The notes beneath the pieces were generated by a model, which saw nothing but the letters and a program-made list of their open reading frames with translations, ran no database searches and was not told the origin of the DNA. A stretch of 64,000 nucleotides of DNA from Parasulfitobacter algicola (GTDB lineage Bacteria; Pseudomonadota; Alphaproteobacteria; Rhodobacterales; Rhodobacteraceae), in the NCBI RefSeq assembly GCF_013315265.1, contig NZ_JABUFE010000007.1, positions 62,001-126,000 on the forward strand, in the 5' to 3' direction. The stretch's first letter is position 1, and every line of letters begins with the position of its first letter. Made by a program: the position numbers and the translations under genes. Positions 26,568-35,388 of the stretch are shown here, in pieces.

Positions 26568-27139
26568 TGGTCGTACTGAACAAGATTTACACCAAAACCG
26601 GTGACGCGGGCGAAACCGCACTGGGCAATGGCGCACGCGTGGCCAAACATTCGATGCGTGTGACAGCCTATGGCACGGTGGACGAGGCTAATTCGACCGT
26701 CGGCATGGCGCGGCTGCATACTCAGGGCGATCTGGATGACCGACTGGCCGCAATTCAGAACGATCTGTTCGATTTGGGCGCTGATCTGTGCCGCCCTGAC
26801 ATGGAAAAAGACGCCGTGTCTGAATACCCACCGCTGCGTGTCAGCGATGCGCAGGTTACGCGCCTTGAGACCGAAATCGATGTAATGAACGACAAGCTGG
26901 AACCCTTGCGCAGCTTCATATTGCCCGGCGGATCAGCATTGGCTGCACATCTGCATCTGTGCCGAACCGTGTCGCGTCGGGCAGAACGATTGTCGGTCGA
27001 ACTGGCCACGATGGAGGCAATCAATCCCGCGGCCGTCAAATACCTGAACAGACTGTCGGACTGGTTCTTTGTGGCCGCCCGTATTGCGAATAATGACGGC
27101 AAAGACGACGTGCTTTGGGTGCCGGGTGCCAACCGGTAA
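26567..27139 (+). CDS. Cob(I)yrinic acid a,c-diamide adenosyltransferase, PduO type
   Basis: A 190-residue enzyme that attaches the adenosyl group of ATP to cob(I)alamin. The N-terminal ATP-binding motif YTKTGDAGETALGNGARV is complete, followed by VDEANSTVGMAR and the C-terminal cobalamin-side residues in CRTVSRRAERLSVEL and YLNRLSDWFFVAARI. Length is normal. It is coupled to the HIG1-protein gene. Confidence 0.94.
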   Translation: MVVLNKIYTKTGDAGETALGNGARVAKHSMRVTAYGTVDEANSTVGMARLHTQGDLDDRLAAIQNDLFDLGADLCRPDMEKDAVSEYPPLRVSDAQVTRLETEIDVMNDKLEPLRSFILPGGSALAAHLHLCRTVSRRAERLSVELATMEAINPAAVKYLNRLSDWFFVAARIANNDGKDDVLWVPGANR

Positions 27140-27199
27140 TTTGAAAAACTTTACCGGTTAATGGTCCAGCTGCCAAAGGCACCGCGCCGCGCTTGTGCG

Positions 27200-27240
27200 T
27201 CAAAACAAAGGAAATGACGCGCGTCAGCGCGCCTCCTTTT
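27200..27240. terminator. Bidirectional stem-loop between convergent genes
   Basis: AAAGGA and TCCTTT flank a GC-rich inner inverted repeat (GACGCGC / GCGCGCC region), with a T-run on the plus strand. It sits between the adenosyltransferase gene and the convergent SDR, so it could stop both transcripts. Stem pairing is imperfect. Confidence 0.5.
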
Positions 27241-27247
27241 TACATAA

Positions 27248-28027
27248 TTAAAGCGTTGCGTTGACGGCCCCACCATCCAGCAAAATATTCTGCGCCACGA
27301 TGAAACCCGCATGCTGCGAACACAAAAAAGCGCAGGCCGCCCCAAATTCTTGCCGTGTGCCATAGCGATGGGCAGGTATCGTGGCAAAACGTTGCTGCCG
27401 GGCCTGGTCCATCGAAATACCCTGCGCATCTGCCACGCCTTTATCCAATGCGTCTGCACGATCTGTCGCATGAATTCCAGGCAACAGATTATTAATCGTA
27501 ACACCTTTTTCAGCGACTTGTCGCGCCGTGCCTGCGACATAGCCAGTCAGGCCGGCCCGCGCTGAATTTGACAGACCCAGCACCGGGACCGGGGCCTTGA
27601 CCGACTGGCTGGTGATGTTCACCACCCTGCCCCACCCCTGATCCATCATGGCTGGAAGCACGGCCTTCATCAGCGCAATTGGTGTCAGCATATTCGCATC
27701 AAGCGCCTTGATGAAATCGTCACGATCCCAATCGCTCCATAATCCGGGGGGCGGGCCACCGGCGTTATTCACCAGAATATCAACGGACCCTGCCGCCTGA
27801 AGCACTTTATCGCGACCATCTTCGGATGTGATGTCAACGGCCACTGTGGTGACATCTACATCAAACCGATTGCGCAAATCTTCGGCTGCCTGATCCAACG
27901 GTCCTGCAGATCTGGCGTTCATGATCAGGTTCACGCCTGCTTCGGCCAATGCCTCGGCGCAGCCCAACCCCAATCCTTTGCTTGAGGCACACACCAATGC
28001 GGTTTTTCCTGCAATTCCCAAATCCAT
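27248..28027 (-). CDS. SDR family protein lacking the canonical Tyr-Lys pair
   Basis: A 259-residue Rossmann protein. The cofactor loop is CASSKGLGLG, the structural motif VNNAGGPPPG and the Ser region is VVNITSQSVKAPV. Where classical SDRs have YxxxK, this one reads SNSARAGL, with Ser and Arg at the catalytic Tyr and Lys positions. The rest, including LLPGIHATDR and a C-terminal DGGAVNATL, is well kept. This looks like a divergent 3-oxoacyl-reductase-like subgroup rather than a broken gene. Substrate is unknown. Confidence 0.83.
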   Translation of the reverse strand: MDLGIAGKTALVCASSKGLGLGCAEALAEAGVNLIMNARSAGPLDQAAEDLRNRFDVDVTTVAVDITSEDGRDKVLQAAGSVDILVNNAGGPPPGLWSDWDRDDFIKALDANMLTPIALMKAVLPAMMDQGWGRVVNITSQSVKAPVPVLGLSNSARAGLTGYVAGTARQVAEKGVTINNLLPGIHATDRADALDKGVADAQGISMDQARQQRFATIPAHRYGTRQEFGAACAFLCSQHAGFIVAQNILLDGGAVNATL

Positions 28028-28138
28028 GATATTTCTCCCGGTTTTATGAACGTTTACCCCAAATGAACTGCTGTATCATGGAAACGCAATTGCATATCGC
28101 CCCCGACATCCACATATTTATAAAAGGGCAGACATAAA

Positions 28139-29008
28139 ATGGGGGATATGATGATCAAACACATTATGGCAACCACCGATCTTTCTGCAAGATCAGACCG
28201 TGCTGTGCGACGCGCCATCAAGCTGGCACAGACACAGCAGGCAAAGCTGACAGTCTTGTGCGTTCTGGATAACGCGATGCCGGACGACATGCTCGACCCG
28301 CTTGTTGGCAAAGCCCGCACAACGCTTGAGCGTCTGATTGCAGGCGCGGTTCAAGACACGCCACTGGATCACGACATCATCATTCAACAAGGCGATCCAA
28401 CAACCGAAATTCTGCAAACAACCGTAAATACGAACGCTGACTTGCTGGTCATGGGCATTCACCGGCCCCGGCCCTTTTTTGATTCACTGCGCGAAACGAC
28501 GGTTCAACGTATTGTCCGGCAAACCGATTGCCCGGTTCTGATGGTCAAGGATGCAGCCGATCATGACTATGAGAAAATCGTTTCTGCTGTTGATTTTTCA
28601 CCGGCCTCAACGGCTGCTATTCAACTGGCCCATACACTGTCACCGCAAGCTATTATCGAAACTCTGCATGTGGTGCATGTGCCCTATCAGGGCCGTCTTG
28701 CCACGGGCGACCAAAGCGCCGAGGCCCTGGCCGCCGCTTTTATCAATGAGGCTCGCCAAAACGAAAAAACATGGCGCGGTCGGGAAAGCCTGCCAGATAC
28801 AATGAAGCCTGTCGAGATCGTGCAAGGGTCGGTTTATCCTGCCTTGTGTAACATGGTCTTACACTCAGACGCCCATCTGATTTGTGTCGGGGCGCATGGC
28901 CGAATGGGGACCTTACGTGCTGTCCTGGGCAGTGTGGCCAATGATCTGATGCGCGACGCGCCATGTGATATCCTGATCGCGCGACCCAGACAGGGTCAGT
29001 CGGAATAA
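28139..29008 (+). CDS. Tandem universal stress protein
   Basis: A 289-residue protein of two UspA domains. The first (residues about 4-140) ends VQRIVRQTDCPVLMVK. The second (about 148-286) carries an ATP-binding-like GAHGRMGTLRAVLGSVANDLM and ends APCDILIARP. The start at 28139 has AAAGGG nine bases upstream; two further ATGs follow within 12 bases. It is convergent with, and overlaps by 13 bases, the next gene. Confidence 0.9.
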   Translation: MGDMMIKHIMATTDLSARSDRAVRRAIKLAQTQQAKLTVLCVLDNAMPDDMLDPLVGKARTTLERLIAGAVQDTPLDHDIIIQQGDPTTEILQTTVNTNADLLVMGIHRPRPFFDSLRETTVQRIVRQTDCPVLMVKDAADHDYEKIVSAVDFSPASTAAIQLAHTLSPQAIIETLHVVHVPYQGRLATGDQSAEALAAAFINEARQNEKTWRGRESLPDTMKPVEIVQGSVYPALCNMVLHSDAHLICVGAHGRMGTLRAVLGSVANDLMRDAPCDILIARPRQGQSE

Positions 29009-29367
29009 AAGAACTCTTCCCGCGTGATTTTGCCGTCCGCAACATGATAAACGCCAACTTCGCGGGTCTTCATTCGGTTGCCTGACTGCTTTTCTGTGCA
29101 GTCTACGTCAAAGACCACTGCAAACTGTGCGTCACCATGCAAAAACGGACCGTCGACGCTTTGGCTGTGCACTTCAAAACTATCGGCCCACCACGCATGC
29201 TTACCCTTGATCGCGTCAATGCCGTGTACCTCGCGACCCTGCCCGCTGAAATCCATTGCTTCGACCGAAACCACATCTTTTGCGTACAACTTATCCAAGT
29301 TTTCCGCCTCGCGCCCCTCACGACAGCCGCTGACCAATTCTTCTGCAATTCCCTTGAGATCCAACAT
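28996..29367 (-). CDS. NTF2-like/SnoaL-like domain protein
   Basis: A 123-residue protein with the cone-shaped NTF2-like fold pattern: an N-terminal helix, DKLYAKDVVSVEAMDFSGQG, GIDAIKGKHAWWADSF and a C-terminal beta-sheet ending REVGVYHVADGKITREEFFYSD. Such proteins are small enzymes or ligand binders; no catalytic set can be assigned. It overlaps the end of the convergent stress protein gene. Confidence 0.78.
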   Translation of the reverse strand: MLDLKGIAEELVSGCREGREAENLDKLYAKDVVSVEAMDFSGQGREVHGIDAIKGKHAWWADSFEVHSQSVDGPFLHGDAQFAVVFDVDCTEKQSGNRMKTREVGVYHVADGKITREEFFYSD

Positions 29368-29496
29368 CCTAGCATACCCTTTTGTTCACTCAATGTTCGC
29401 AAGCTATCAACAGATGTGACTTAAGGCAATCCAGGGCGAGGTTCGGCTAAGGCTGCTATCCGCTGACCACCATCCGCGAGGCCTACAGTCGGCGGC

Positions 29497-29790
29497 GTGG
29501 TCCGGACCCAGACCCACAACCTGCACTCAGACCACCTTGGATCCCTGCGCCTGATCACTGACGATACAGGTTTTGCCGCCAAATCCAGCGTCTATAAACC
29601 CTTCGGCGAAGTCACAGACTTTACCCTAGACCCCACCTTCACAGACGAAACCAAAGGCTTCATCGGCGAACCCGGTTTCAACACACTCAAAGTCGTCGAT
29701 GCCAAGTTAACCAAGTACATACCGCGCCAATTCGATGTCGCATCCGGTCACGGCTACCGCGTCATTAACGCAGCAGCGGCAAGGCGGGTG
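29497..29790 (+). pseudogene. RHS-repeat core fragment
   Basis: The translated segment NLHSDHLGSLRLITDDTG followed by SSVYKPFGE and KGFIGEP matches the RHS repeat-associated core signature (DHLGS, PFGE, FIGE). The usual continuation (Y-N-A-R-Y-Y-D-P) is replaced by unrelated sequence. There is no full-length gene upstream or downstream and no clear start. It is a remnant of a large Rhs/YD-repeat toxin gene. Between 29368 and 29496 I see no gene. Confidence 0.65.
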
Positions 29791-29811
29791 AATATCGGCA
29801 TGCGGGTTCCT

Positions 29812-30084
29812 TTAGACCTTCGTTGGCAGATGGTTGGTGTTTGCAAAGCGGTCGTGCGCCAAGGTGCGGGCTTCCACTTGCGACAAGACGGTTATTGCTT
29901 CTTCGGGGCTAAGGCCCTTTGCACAGGCGCGGCGCCATATGCGCCGAACGGAGGTCGGTGACCATGGTAGCGTCGCCTGCGCCAACCAGTGACGCAGCGG
30001 GGCAGGCAGTGCGTCATAGCTGCGCATAGGGTCAGCAGAGCGGCGTTTGCGGCGAAGGGTGGTCGATCCAAGGTTTCGGGTCAA
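29812..30084 (-). CDS. DUF6525 family protein
   Basis: A 90-residue basic protein: RRKRRSADPMRSYDALPAPLR, then WLAQATLPWSPTSVRRIWRRA and a helical tail. It resembles DUF6525, known to me as a small alphaproteobacterial family next to DUF1826 and CobW-type genes. It is the third gene of the operon and overlaps the DUF1826 stop by four bases. The molecular role is unknown. Confidence 0.7.
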   Translation of the reverse strand: MTRNLGSTTLRRKRRSADPMRSYDALPAPLRHWLAQATLPWSPTSVRRIWRRACAKGLSPEEAITVLSQVEARTLAHDRFANTNHLPTKV

Positions 30085-30716
30085 ATCTCATCCTCCGGGT
30101 CGTTGACGGCATCCAGAACCAGCACAAGCCGTGTCTCCCCCGTCCCTTCGATGGGCGGCGAGCGGTGGAGTAGGCTAGAGGCCGGGTTTTCGGGCCAAAG
30201 AGTTCCGCGCAGAAAGATTGGGGCACCGGTAGCCACCGAAAAGACGCGTGCAGGCTCGCGTCCATCGGTTGAAATCCCATATTGCGTGCCCGGACCACGG
30301 TAGGTGCAGACGAGACGCGCCGTGATCGCATCGATATGAAACTTGCGGCAGGCATTCGTTGTGACCGCTTGAAGACGAAGACGCAGGTAAGGGCTGCGCA
30401 TCAGCTTGGCAAAAATCCCGGACAAGGCGCTTATGTCGCCAATCAGATGTTCTCGTTCGTTGCAGTCCGGCATCGACGCCGTGTCGCAAAGCGCCACCAC
30501 CGCAGATGGAACGGTCTTGGGACGCAGGATAATGCGCCCTTGCGGCAGCCGCGATGGATCAAGCCTATCGATCCAGGTCTGAAATTTAGGCTCTGGCTGC
30601 CTCCGCAAGATCACCGCCGCACTGCCGGGTTGCAGAAATGTCTTCAGGTCTTCCGGCCTGTCAGCAATCGCGACGCCGGCCGCCGCATTCCCGACCAGCG
30701 TACGCGCGAGCGTCAT
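30081..30716 (-). CDS. DUF1826 family protein
   Basis: A 211-residue protein starting at the ATG overlapping the upstream GTPase stop; an upstream in-frame extension lies inside the GTPase gene. Conserved features include [20 protein letters not shown] (His, Asp and Cys/Tyr-rich), [19 protein letters not shown] and a Pro-rich end. DUF1826 proteins are encoded with CobW/ZigA GTPases in alphaproteobacteria and are thought to belong to zinc homeostasis. The His-x-Asp and a later His recall 2-oxoglutarate/Fe-type folds, which is speculative. Confidence 0.85.
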   Translation of the reverse strand: MTLARTLVGNAAAGVAIADRPEDLKTFLQPGSAAVILRRQPEPKFQTWIDRLDPSRLPQGRIILRPKTVPSAVVALCDTASMPDCNEREHLIGDISALSGIFAKLMRSPYLRLRLQAVTTNACRKFHIDAITARLVCTYRGPGTQYGISTDGREPARVFSVATGAPIFLRGTLWPENPASSLLHRSPPIEGTGETRLVLVLDAVNDPEDEI

Positions 30717-31924
30717 GCCGCAGCCTCCTGCCGACGCCAGACCGGAAACGGGTCTGGGTAGTCCGGCAGGTCGTCTGGCCCGGTCGCGGCAGCCGCAGGG
30801 ACCAAACATGCATCAAGTCGCGCCTTCAGGGCGGACCAATCAATACCAGCGCCGATAAACACAAGCTCCTGCCGCCGGTCACCCCAGGGGTCCTGCCAAT
30901 GCTGCTGCATATACGAGCGCGCGCTTTCGTGGTCGGGCCAGCGCTCTTTCGGCACAGAGGCCCACCACGTTCCCAGCGGTTTGACGCTCGACAAAGCTCC
31001 TGCAAGTGAAAACTCTGCGACCCATCCGGGACGTGTCGAGATCCAGAAATGACCTTTGGCGCGGATCACACCGGGCAGGTCACCGTTCAATACGCTTAGG
31101 ATATTCTCCGGGATGAACGGCAGGCGCGCGCGATAAACAAAAGAGGCGACGCCATATTCCTCGGTCTCGGGCGTGTGGTCGGCAAAGCCGTACAACTCCT
31201 TGGCCCACATCGGGTGCTCGTGCGCCTTCTCGAAATCAAATAGCCCGGTGTCGAGAATGGCCTCGGCTGCGACCTCTGAATGATCCGTCTCGATGATCTT
31301 CGCGTCGGCGTTCAGGCTGCGAATGATCTTGCGCGCGGCATCTGTTCGATCTGGTCCCGCATCCGTGATCTTGTTCAGGATGACCACATCGGCAAATTCA
31401 ATTTGTTCGACAAGCAGGTTGACCAGTGTCCGGTCGTCCTCTTCACCCAAGGTCTCGCCGCGGTCCCGAAGGAAATCGTGACTGGCGTAGTCGTTCAACA
31501 GGTTCACCGCGTCGACCACCGTCACCATCGTATCGAGCCGTGAAACATCCGACAGGCTGTCACCAAACTCATCGCGGAAATCGAACGTTGCTGCGACGGG
31601 CAGCGGTTCGGAAATCCCAGTGGATTCGATCAGCAGGTAGTCAAAGCGCCCTTCGGCGGCGAGCCTGCGCACCTCATCCAACAGATCATCCCGCAACGTG
31701 CAACAAATGCACCCATTCGACATCTCAACCAGCGTCTCATCCGTACGACTAAGCTCGGTATCGGCTCGCACCAGATCCGCGTCGATATTGACCTCAGACA
31801 TGTCGTTTACGATGACGGCGACACGACGACCCTCGCGATTGTTCAAGACGCGGTTCAGGAGCGTGGTTTTTCCAGCACCAAGAAAACCTGAAAGAACGGT
31901 GACGGGAAGTCGTTGGTGTGTCAT
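30713..31924 (-). CDS. zigA: CobW/COG0523 GTPase, ZigA-like zinc chaperone
   Basis: A 403-residue metallochaperone GTPase. Walker A is [12 protein letters not shown], the metal-binding CxCC is in [13 protein letters not shown], switch II is [11 protein letters not shown], and [11 protein letters not shown] holds the guanine motif. The C-terminal CobW_C domain carries [20 protein letters not shown]. The start is the ATG at 31924, six bases after GGAG. Such proteins, often Zur-controlled, pass zinc to target enzymes during starvation. It is divergent from an Rrf2 regulator, with a palindrome between them. Confidence 0.88.
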   Translation of the reverse strand: MTHQRLPVTVLSGFLGAGKTTLLNRVLNNREGRRVAVIVNDMSEVNIDADLVRADTELSRTDETLVEMSNGCICCTLRDDLLDEVRRLAAEGRFDYLLIESTGISEPLPVAATFDFRDEFGDSLSDVSRLDTMVTVVDAVNLLNDYASHDFLRDRGETLGEEDDRTLVNLLVEQIEFADVVILNKITDAGPDRTDAARKIIRSLNADAKIIETDHSEVAAEAILDTGLFDFEKAHEHPMWAKELYGFADHTPETEEYGVASFVYRARLPFIPENILSVLNGDLPGVIRAKGHFWISTRPGWVAEFSLAGALSSVKPLGTWWASVPKERWPDHESARSYMQQHWQDPWGDRRQELVFIGAGIDWSALKARLDACLVPAAAATGPDDLPDYPDPFPVWRRQEAAA

Positions 31925-31963
31925 AAGGCGCTCCAAATCTGATCCAATTTATCACGCAACTTA

Positions 31964-31990
31964 TGCAGTTACTTTACTAATGCAACTGCA
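31964..31990. promoter_or_regulatory. 27-bp palindromic operator candidate between zigA and rrf2
   Basis: The half-sites TGCAGTTACTTTA and TAATGCAACTGCA are inverted copies around a central C, with 11 of 13 positions paired. It is the only strong dyad in the 104-bp divergent region. On the minus strand it overlaps a possible -35 (TTGCAT) of zigA. A likely ligand is the adjacent Rrf2-type regulator. Confidence 0.6.
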
Positions 31991-32028
31991 AAAGTTACGG
32001 ATTAGGCCTGTTTGGAGAAAAATCACGT

Positions 32029-32427
32029 ATGAAGCGCAATTCACGTCTTTTACTTGCCCTGCATACGCTCGGTCATATGGCGGACGATCCGGATAAGATT
32101 CGTACGTCTGCTGATATCGCCGAACATGCTGGCACAAACCCTGTCGTGGTGCGGCGCGTGCTCGGAAAGCTTCGAGAGGCGGGCTTGCTGACCTCTGAAA
32201 AAGGACATGCAGGCGGTTGGCGCCTCGCCCGTCAGCCGAACCAGATCACGCTGGCAGACGTCTATCTGGCGTTGGACGAGAGCCTGATTGCTACCGCTGC
32301 TAATGAGCAAAAGCCGGATTGCTCGGTTGAGCACGCGCTACATCGGAAAGTCACATCCGTCATGGAAGAGATTGAACAGAGCCTGCTTGCGAGGCTCGCT
32401 GCGACCACGATCGCAGACGTCAGGTAA
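32029..32427 (+). CDS. Rrf2 family transcriptional regulator
   Basis: A 132-residue winged-helix repressor-like protein: SRLLLALHTLGHMADDP, the recognition region TSADIAEHAGTNPVVVRRVLGKL, and the wing SEKGHAGGWRLARQPNQITLADVYLAL. It has only one cysteine (residue 99, in KPDCSVEH) where Fe-S members have three, so it does not hold an IscR/NsrR-type cluster and may use another signal. Its stop lies at the junction with a truncated integrase in the opposite orientation. Confidence 0.88.
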   Translation: MKRNSRLLLALHTLGHMADDPDKIRTSADIAEHAGTNPVVVRRVLGKLREAGLLTSEKGHAGGWRLARQPNQITLADVYLALDESLIATAANEQKPDCSVEHALHRKVTSVMEEIEQSLLARLAATTIADVR

Positions 32428-32810
32428 GCGCGTCGCACTTCGTTTTTCTCAACATGGGCCAAGGCATGTTCGATAGCGTCAGGGTTCCACAAGCCACTTT
32501 TGTTGGCCAGCGTTGAGAACGAAGCGCGGAAACCGTGGGCGGTCATTTCATCACCCGCATACCCCATGCGGCGTAAAGCGGCGTTCAGGGTGTTTTCGGA
32601 CATCGGACGCGTCCATGTGCGCAAGGATGGAAGCAAATAGTCGCCTTTGTTGTTCATGGCGCGCAGCTGTTCTAGTAGTGCAATCGCCTGATCTGGCAAC
32701 GGAACAATATGGTCGCGGCGCATTTTCATTTTGGTGGCGGGGATCGACCAGACCTTTTCGGTTAGATCGAACTCTTCCCACTTAGCATTACGCACCTCCC
32801 CTGGCCGCTG
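32424..32810 (-). pseudogene. Tyrosine recombinase (P4-type integrase) C-terminal fragment
   Basis: About 128 codons encode the integrase catalytic domain: RPGEVRNAKWEEFDL (Arg I), MTAHGFRASFSTLAN (His-x-x-Arg) and EHALAHVEKNEVRRAY. Sequence identity breaks exactly at AY, before the nucleophilic Tyr region, where the rrf2 coding end begins. The 5' part is missing and is replaced by transposase-derived sequence. It is a non-functional remnant of an integrated element. Confidence 0.8.
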
Positions 32811-33219
32811 ACCAGACCTTCTTTCATGCAGTGCGCCACGGTTGTCTCGAACACATGACGCAACAGATCGCTGTCCCGGAACCGACCGTGCCGGTTCTTG
32901 GAAAAGCTCGAGTGGTCTGGGATCCGATCCGCCAGATCGAGACGGCAGAACCAGCGATACGCCAGGTTCAATGCACCTCTTCGCACAGCCGCCGCTTCGA
33001 CCGGATACCAAAACAATATCCCACTAGCAGCATCTGGATCAGCCGTTCTGGATCAACCGGCGGGCGGCCTGTGTGACTGTAGAAATCCGCCAGATGCGCG
33101 CGGATGCTGGTCAGACCAACCAAGCGATCAATCGACCGCAGAAGGTGGTCTTGGGGGATGTGATCCTCCAGCGAGAACTGATAAAAAAGAGCGGGCTGCG
33201 CTTCCTGCCTCGATCCCAA
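32811..33219 (-). pseudogene. IS1182-type transposase N-terminal fragment, frameshifted
   Basis: Two frames together give the N-terminus of an IS1182/IS5-like transposase. The first reads FSLEDHIPQDHLLRSIDRLV, GRPPVDPERLIQMLLVGYCF, GIRSKRRLCEEVH; after the shift it continues LNLAYRWFCRLDLADRIPDHS and SFSKNRHGRFRDSDLLRHVF. The shift is near 32968, consistent with loss of one T in the codon after VH. It ends abruptly at EGLVSGQ, where integrase sequence takes over. The DDE catalytic part is absent. Confidence 0.8.
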
Positions 33220-33337
33220 CTGAGATCCATAAAAGCGCCCGTATAAATCTTAACATCCCTACACCTCTTACCAAAATCTGGCCCCATCGCACGTGTTGAC
33301 AGATCAAAATCCATCCATTTTTCATCTGGAATCACAG

Positions 33338-33386
33338 TTTTGTACAAAACTTTATGTACAAAACCCGTGTACAAAATATACAAAAC
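33338..33386 (+). repeat. GTACAAAA-type dispersed repeat, copy B
   Basis: It reads TTTTGTACAAAACTTTATG, then TACAAAACCCGTGTACAAAA, then TATACAAAAC. It lies 179 bp upstream of asd, at the edge of the mobile-element remnants. The rest of 33220-33565 has no gene: only this repeat, a GC-rich stretch, and the asd ribosome binding site AAGGAG. Confidence 0.9.
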
Positions 33387-33565
33387 CGCGTGCGCATGGG
33401 CCCCCGGGGCCCCACCTCGCGCAACGGTCGGTGGGGTAAGGTCTTGCGAAACGGGCGAAAGCTCTGTGCTCCAAGTGGTCCGCCCTCCCTTCATCCTCAG
33501 TTTTCTCTTTCCCCTGCCCTCATAACCCCTTATGACGCAGCCTTGCGCAAACAAGGAGACCCCAG

Positions 33566-34588
33566 ATGGGCTATAAAGTCGTCATCGCGGGCGCCACAGG
33601 CAATGTGGGCCGCGAAATGCTGAATATTCTGGCCGAACGCCAGTTTCCCGTGGATGAGATCGCCGTGCTGGCCAGCCGGAAGTCTTTGGGCACAGAGGTC
33701 AGCTTTGGCGACAAAACTCTGAAGACCACCGATCTGGATGCATTTGACTTTACGGGGTGGGACATCGCCCTTTTTGCCATCGGGTCAGAGGCCACGAAAA
33801 TCTATGCGCCCAAAGCGGCCAAAGTCGGTTGTGTGGTGATCGATAACTCGTCGCTTTACCGTTATGATCCTGATGTGCCGCTGATTGTGCCAGAAGTGAA
33901 CGCCGATGCAATCATGGGGTATTCCAAGAAAAACATCATCGCCAACCCGAACTGTTCGACCGCACAGATGGTCGTGGCGCTAAAGCCATTGCATGACCGC
34001 GCACGGATCAAACGGGTTGTGGTCAGCACTTACCAATCCGTTTCGGGCGCGGGCAAAGACGGCATGGATGAGCTGTGGAACCAGACCAAGTCAATCTATA
34101 ACCCGGTCGATGACAAACCTGCGAAGACATTCACCAAGCAGATTGCATTCAATGTGATCCCACATATCGATGTCTTCATGGACTCGGGCGAGACTAAAGA
34201 AGAATGGAAAATGGTGGCCGAGACCAAGAAGATCGTTGACCCCAAGATCAAGGTGACAGCGACCTGCGTACGGGTTCCGGTGTTTGTCGGACACTCTGAG
34301 GCGGTTAATATCGAGTTTGAAGATTTCCTGGACGAAGACGAAGCGCGCGAAATTTTGCGTGAAGCGCCGGGCGTAATGGTGATCGATAAACGCGAAGACG
34401 GCGGCTATGTCACGCCTATCGAATGCGTGGGCGATTTTGCGACATTTATCAGCCGCGTTCGTCAAGACAGCACAATCGATAACGGAATTAATCTTTGGTG
34501 CGTATCTGACAACTTACGCAAGGGCGCCGCGCTTAATGCTGTTCAAATTGCGGAAACACTGGGGAATCGGGTTCTAAAAAAGGGCTAA
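33566..34588 (+). CDS. asd: Aspartate-semialdehyde dehydrogenase
   Basis: A 340-residue enzyme that reduces aspartyl phosphate to aspartate semialdehyde, the branch point to lysine/diaminopimelate, methionine and threonine. NADP loop is GATGNVGREM (residues 9-18), the catalytic Cys130 is in ANPNCSTAQM, and RVPVFVGHSEAVNIEFE holds the substrate-binding region. Length is normal. AAGGAG lies upstream of the ATG. It follows the repeat at 33338. Confidence 0.96.
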   Translation: MGYKVVIAGATGNVGREMLNILAERQFPVDEIAVLASRKSLGTEVSFGDKTLKTTDLDAFDFTGWDIALFAIGSEATKIYAPKAAKVGCVVIDNSSLYRYDPDVPLIVPEVNADAIMGYSKKNIIANPNCSTAQMVVALKPLHDRARIKRVVVSTYQSVSGAGKDGMDELWNQTKSIYNPVDDKPAKTFTKQIAFNVIPHIDVFMDSGETKEEWKMVAETKKIVDPKIKVTATCVRVPVFVGHSEAVNIEFEDFLDEDEAREILREAPGVMVIDKREDGGYVTPIECVGDFATFISRVRQDSTIDNGINLWCVSDNLRKGAALNAVQIAETLGNRVLKKG

Positions 34589-34779
34589 CTGATTACCAAT
34601 GCGGTAATGGATGTGATCGACGCGGGGCATAAATGAGGCATAAAAACGGCCTGACCTCGCGTCACTTTGGCCTAATAGGCCGATAATCGCTTAATTGTTT
34701 ATTTATTTTTGACACCCACTCGTGTTATGAAGAATGTGTAAAGGCCCAATGTTCAAGTGCTGCTTTATGGGGGCAAGTC

Positions 34780-35010
34780 ATGTTAATACCGCGTCAAAAT
34801 CGTGTACCATCTTCCCGTCGTCGTTCGATGTTTCGTGTGGCAATTCCTAGTTTCGGGTTGAGTGTTGAAAAGATCGATACACCCTGCATCCAGACTGAAA
34901 ACGTAAACCGCAAACAAGTATTAAACTTGTTTGGTTCTGATCTTGAAGATCGTCTGAATACAGAAGATCTTGCGCCCCTACAGCGCCTTCATCGCAAAGC
35001 TGCAAAATAA
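34780..35010 (+). CDS. Small hypothetical protein
   Basis: A 76-residue basic protein beginning MLIPRQNRVPSSRRRSMFRV and ending DLAPLQRLHRKAAK. A GGGGGC stretch lies just upstream of the ATG, and a TTGACA element occurs at 34709. No membrane segment. It is separate from asd by 191 bp of AT-rich DNA that holds a short GGCC-loop-GGCC hairpin. I recognise no family. Confidence 0.5.
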   Translation: MLIPRQNRVPSSRRRSMFRVAIPSFGLSVEKIDTPCIQTENVNRKQVLNLFGSDLEDRLNTEDLAPLQRLHRKAAK

Positions 35011-35076
35011 AACCAGAACCATCAAGCAATCGCTTAATAGTTTTGACGGCCCTTTAAGCATCATGCGTAGGCCCCG

Positions 35077-35388
35077 CTAAAACCGTTCAGCCCGCAAAAC
35101 TTCGCAATCGGTGACGCATACCACACCGATGTGCCGTTCAACGACTGTAAATGCCGCTTCAAGCAGCGCCTCCAGCCGTTCAGGGCGAATAATGCAAACC
35201 ACCTGCACCATCCCGCCGGCACGACCAATCTGGCCTTCGCGGCTCCATTTACCAGATCGGCCCGATCCGCCCACAATCGGCAGGATTGTATATCCTTTGA
35301 CATCCGCATGTTCTAACGCTTCGGTCAGACGACGTTCCATCGGGGCTTCGATCGTGATTTCCACACGTTTGGCATTATGCATCTGCAT
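35077..35388 (-). CDS. sbtB: PII-like regulator SbtB
   Basis: A 103-residue PII-superfamily protein with the short T-loop variant: VEITIEAPMERRLTEALEHA, ILPIVGGSGRSGKWSREGQI and VVERHIGVVCVTDCEVLRAERF. Its ATG shares one base with the sbtA stop (TAATG). In cyanobacteria SbtB is a trimer that binds adenyl nucleotides such as cAMP and AMP and gates the bicarbonate transporter SbtA. The same pairing here supports the name. The C-terminal Cys-x-x-x-Cys redox loop of some SbtBs is absent. Confidence 0.85.
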   Translation of the reverse strand: MQMHNAKRVEITIEAPMERRLTEALEHADVKGYTILPIVGGSGRSGKWSREGQIGRAGGMVQVVCIIRPERLEALLEAAFTVVERHIGVVCVTDCEVLRAERF

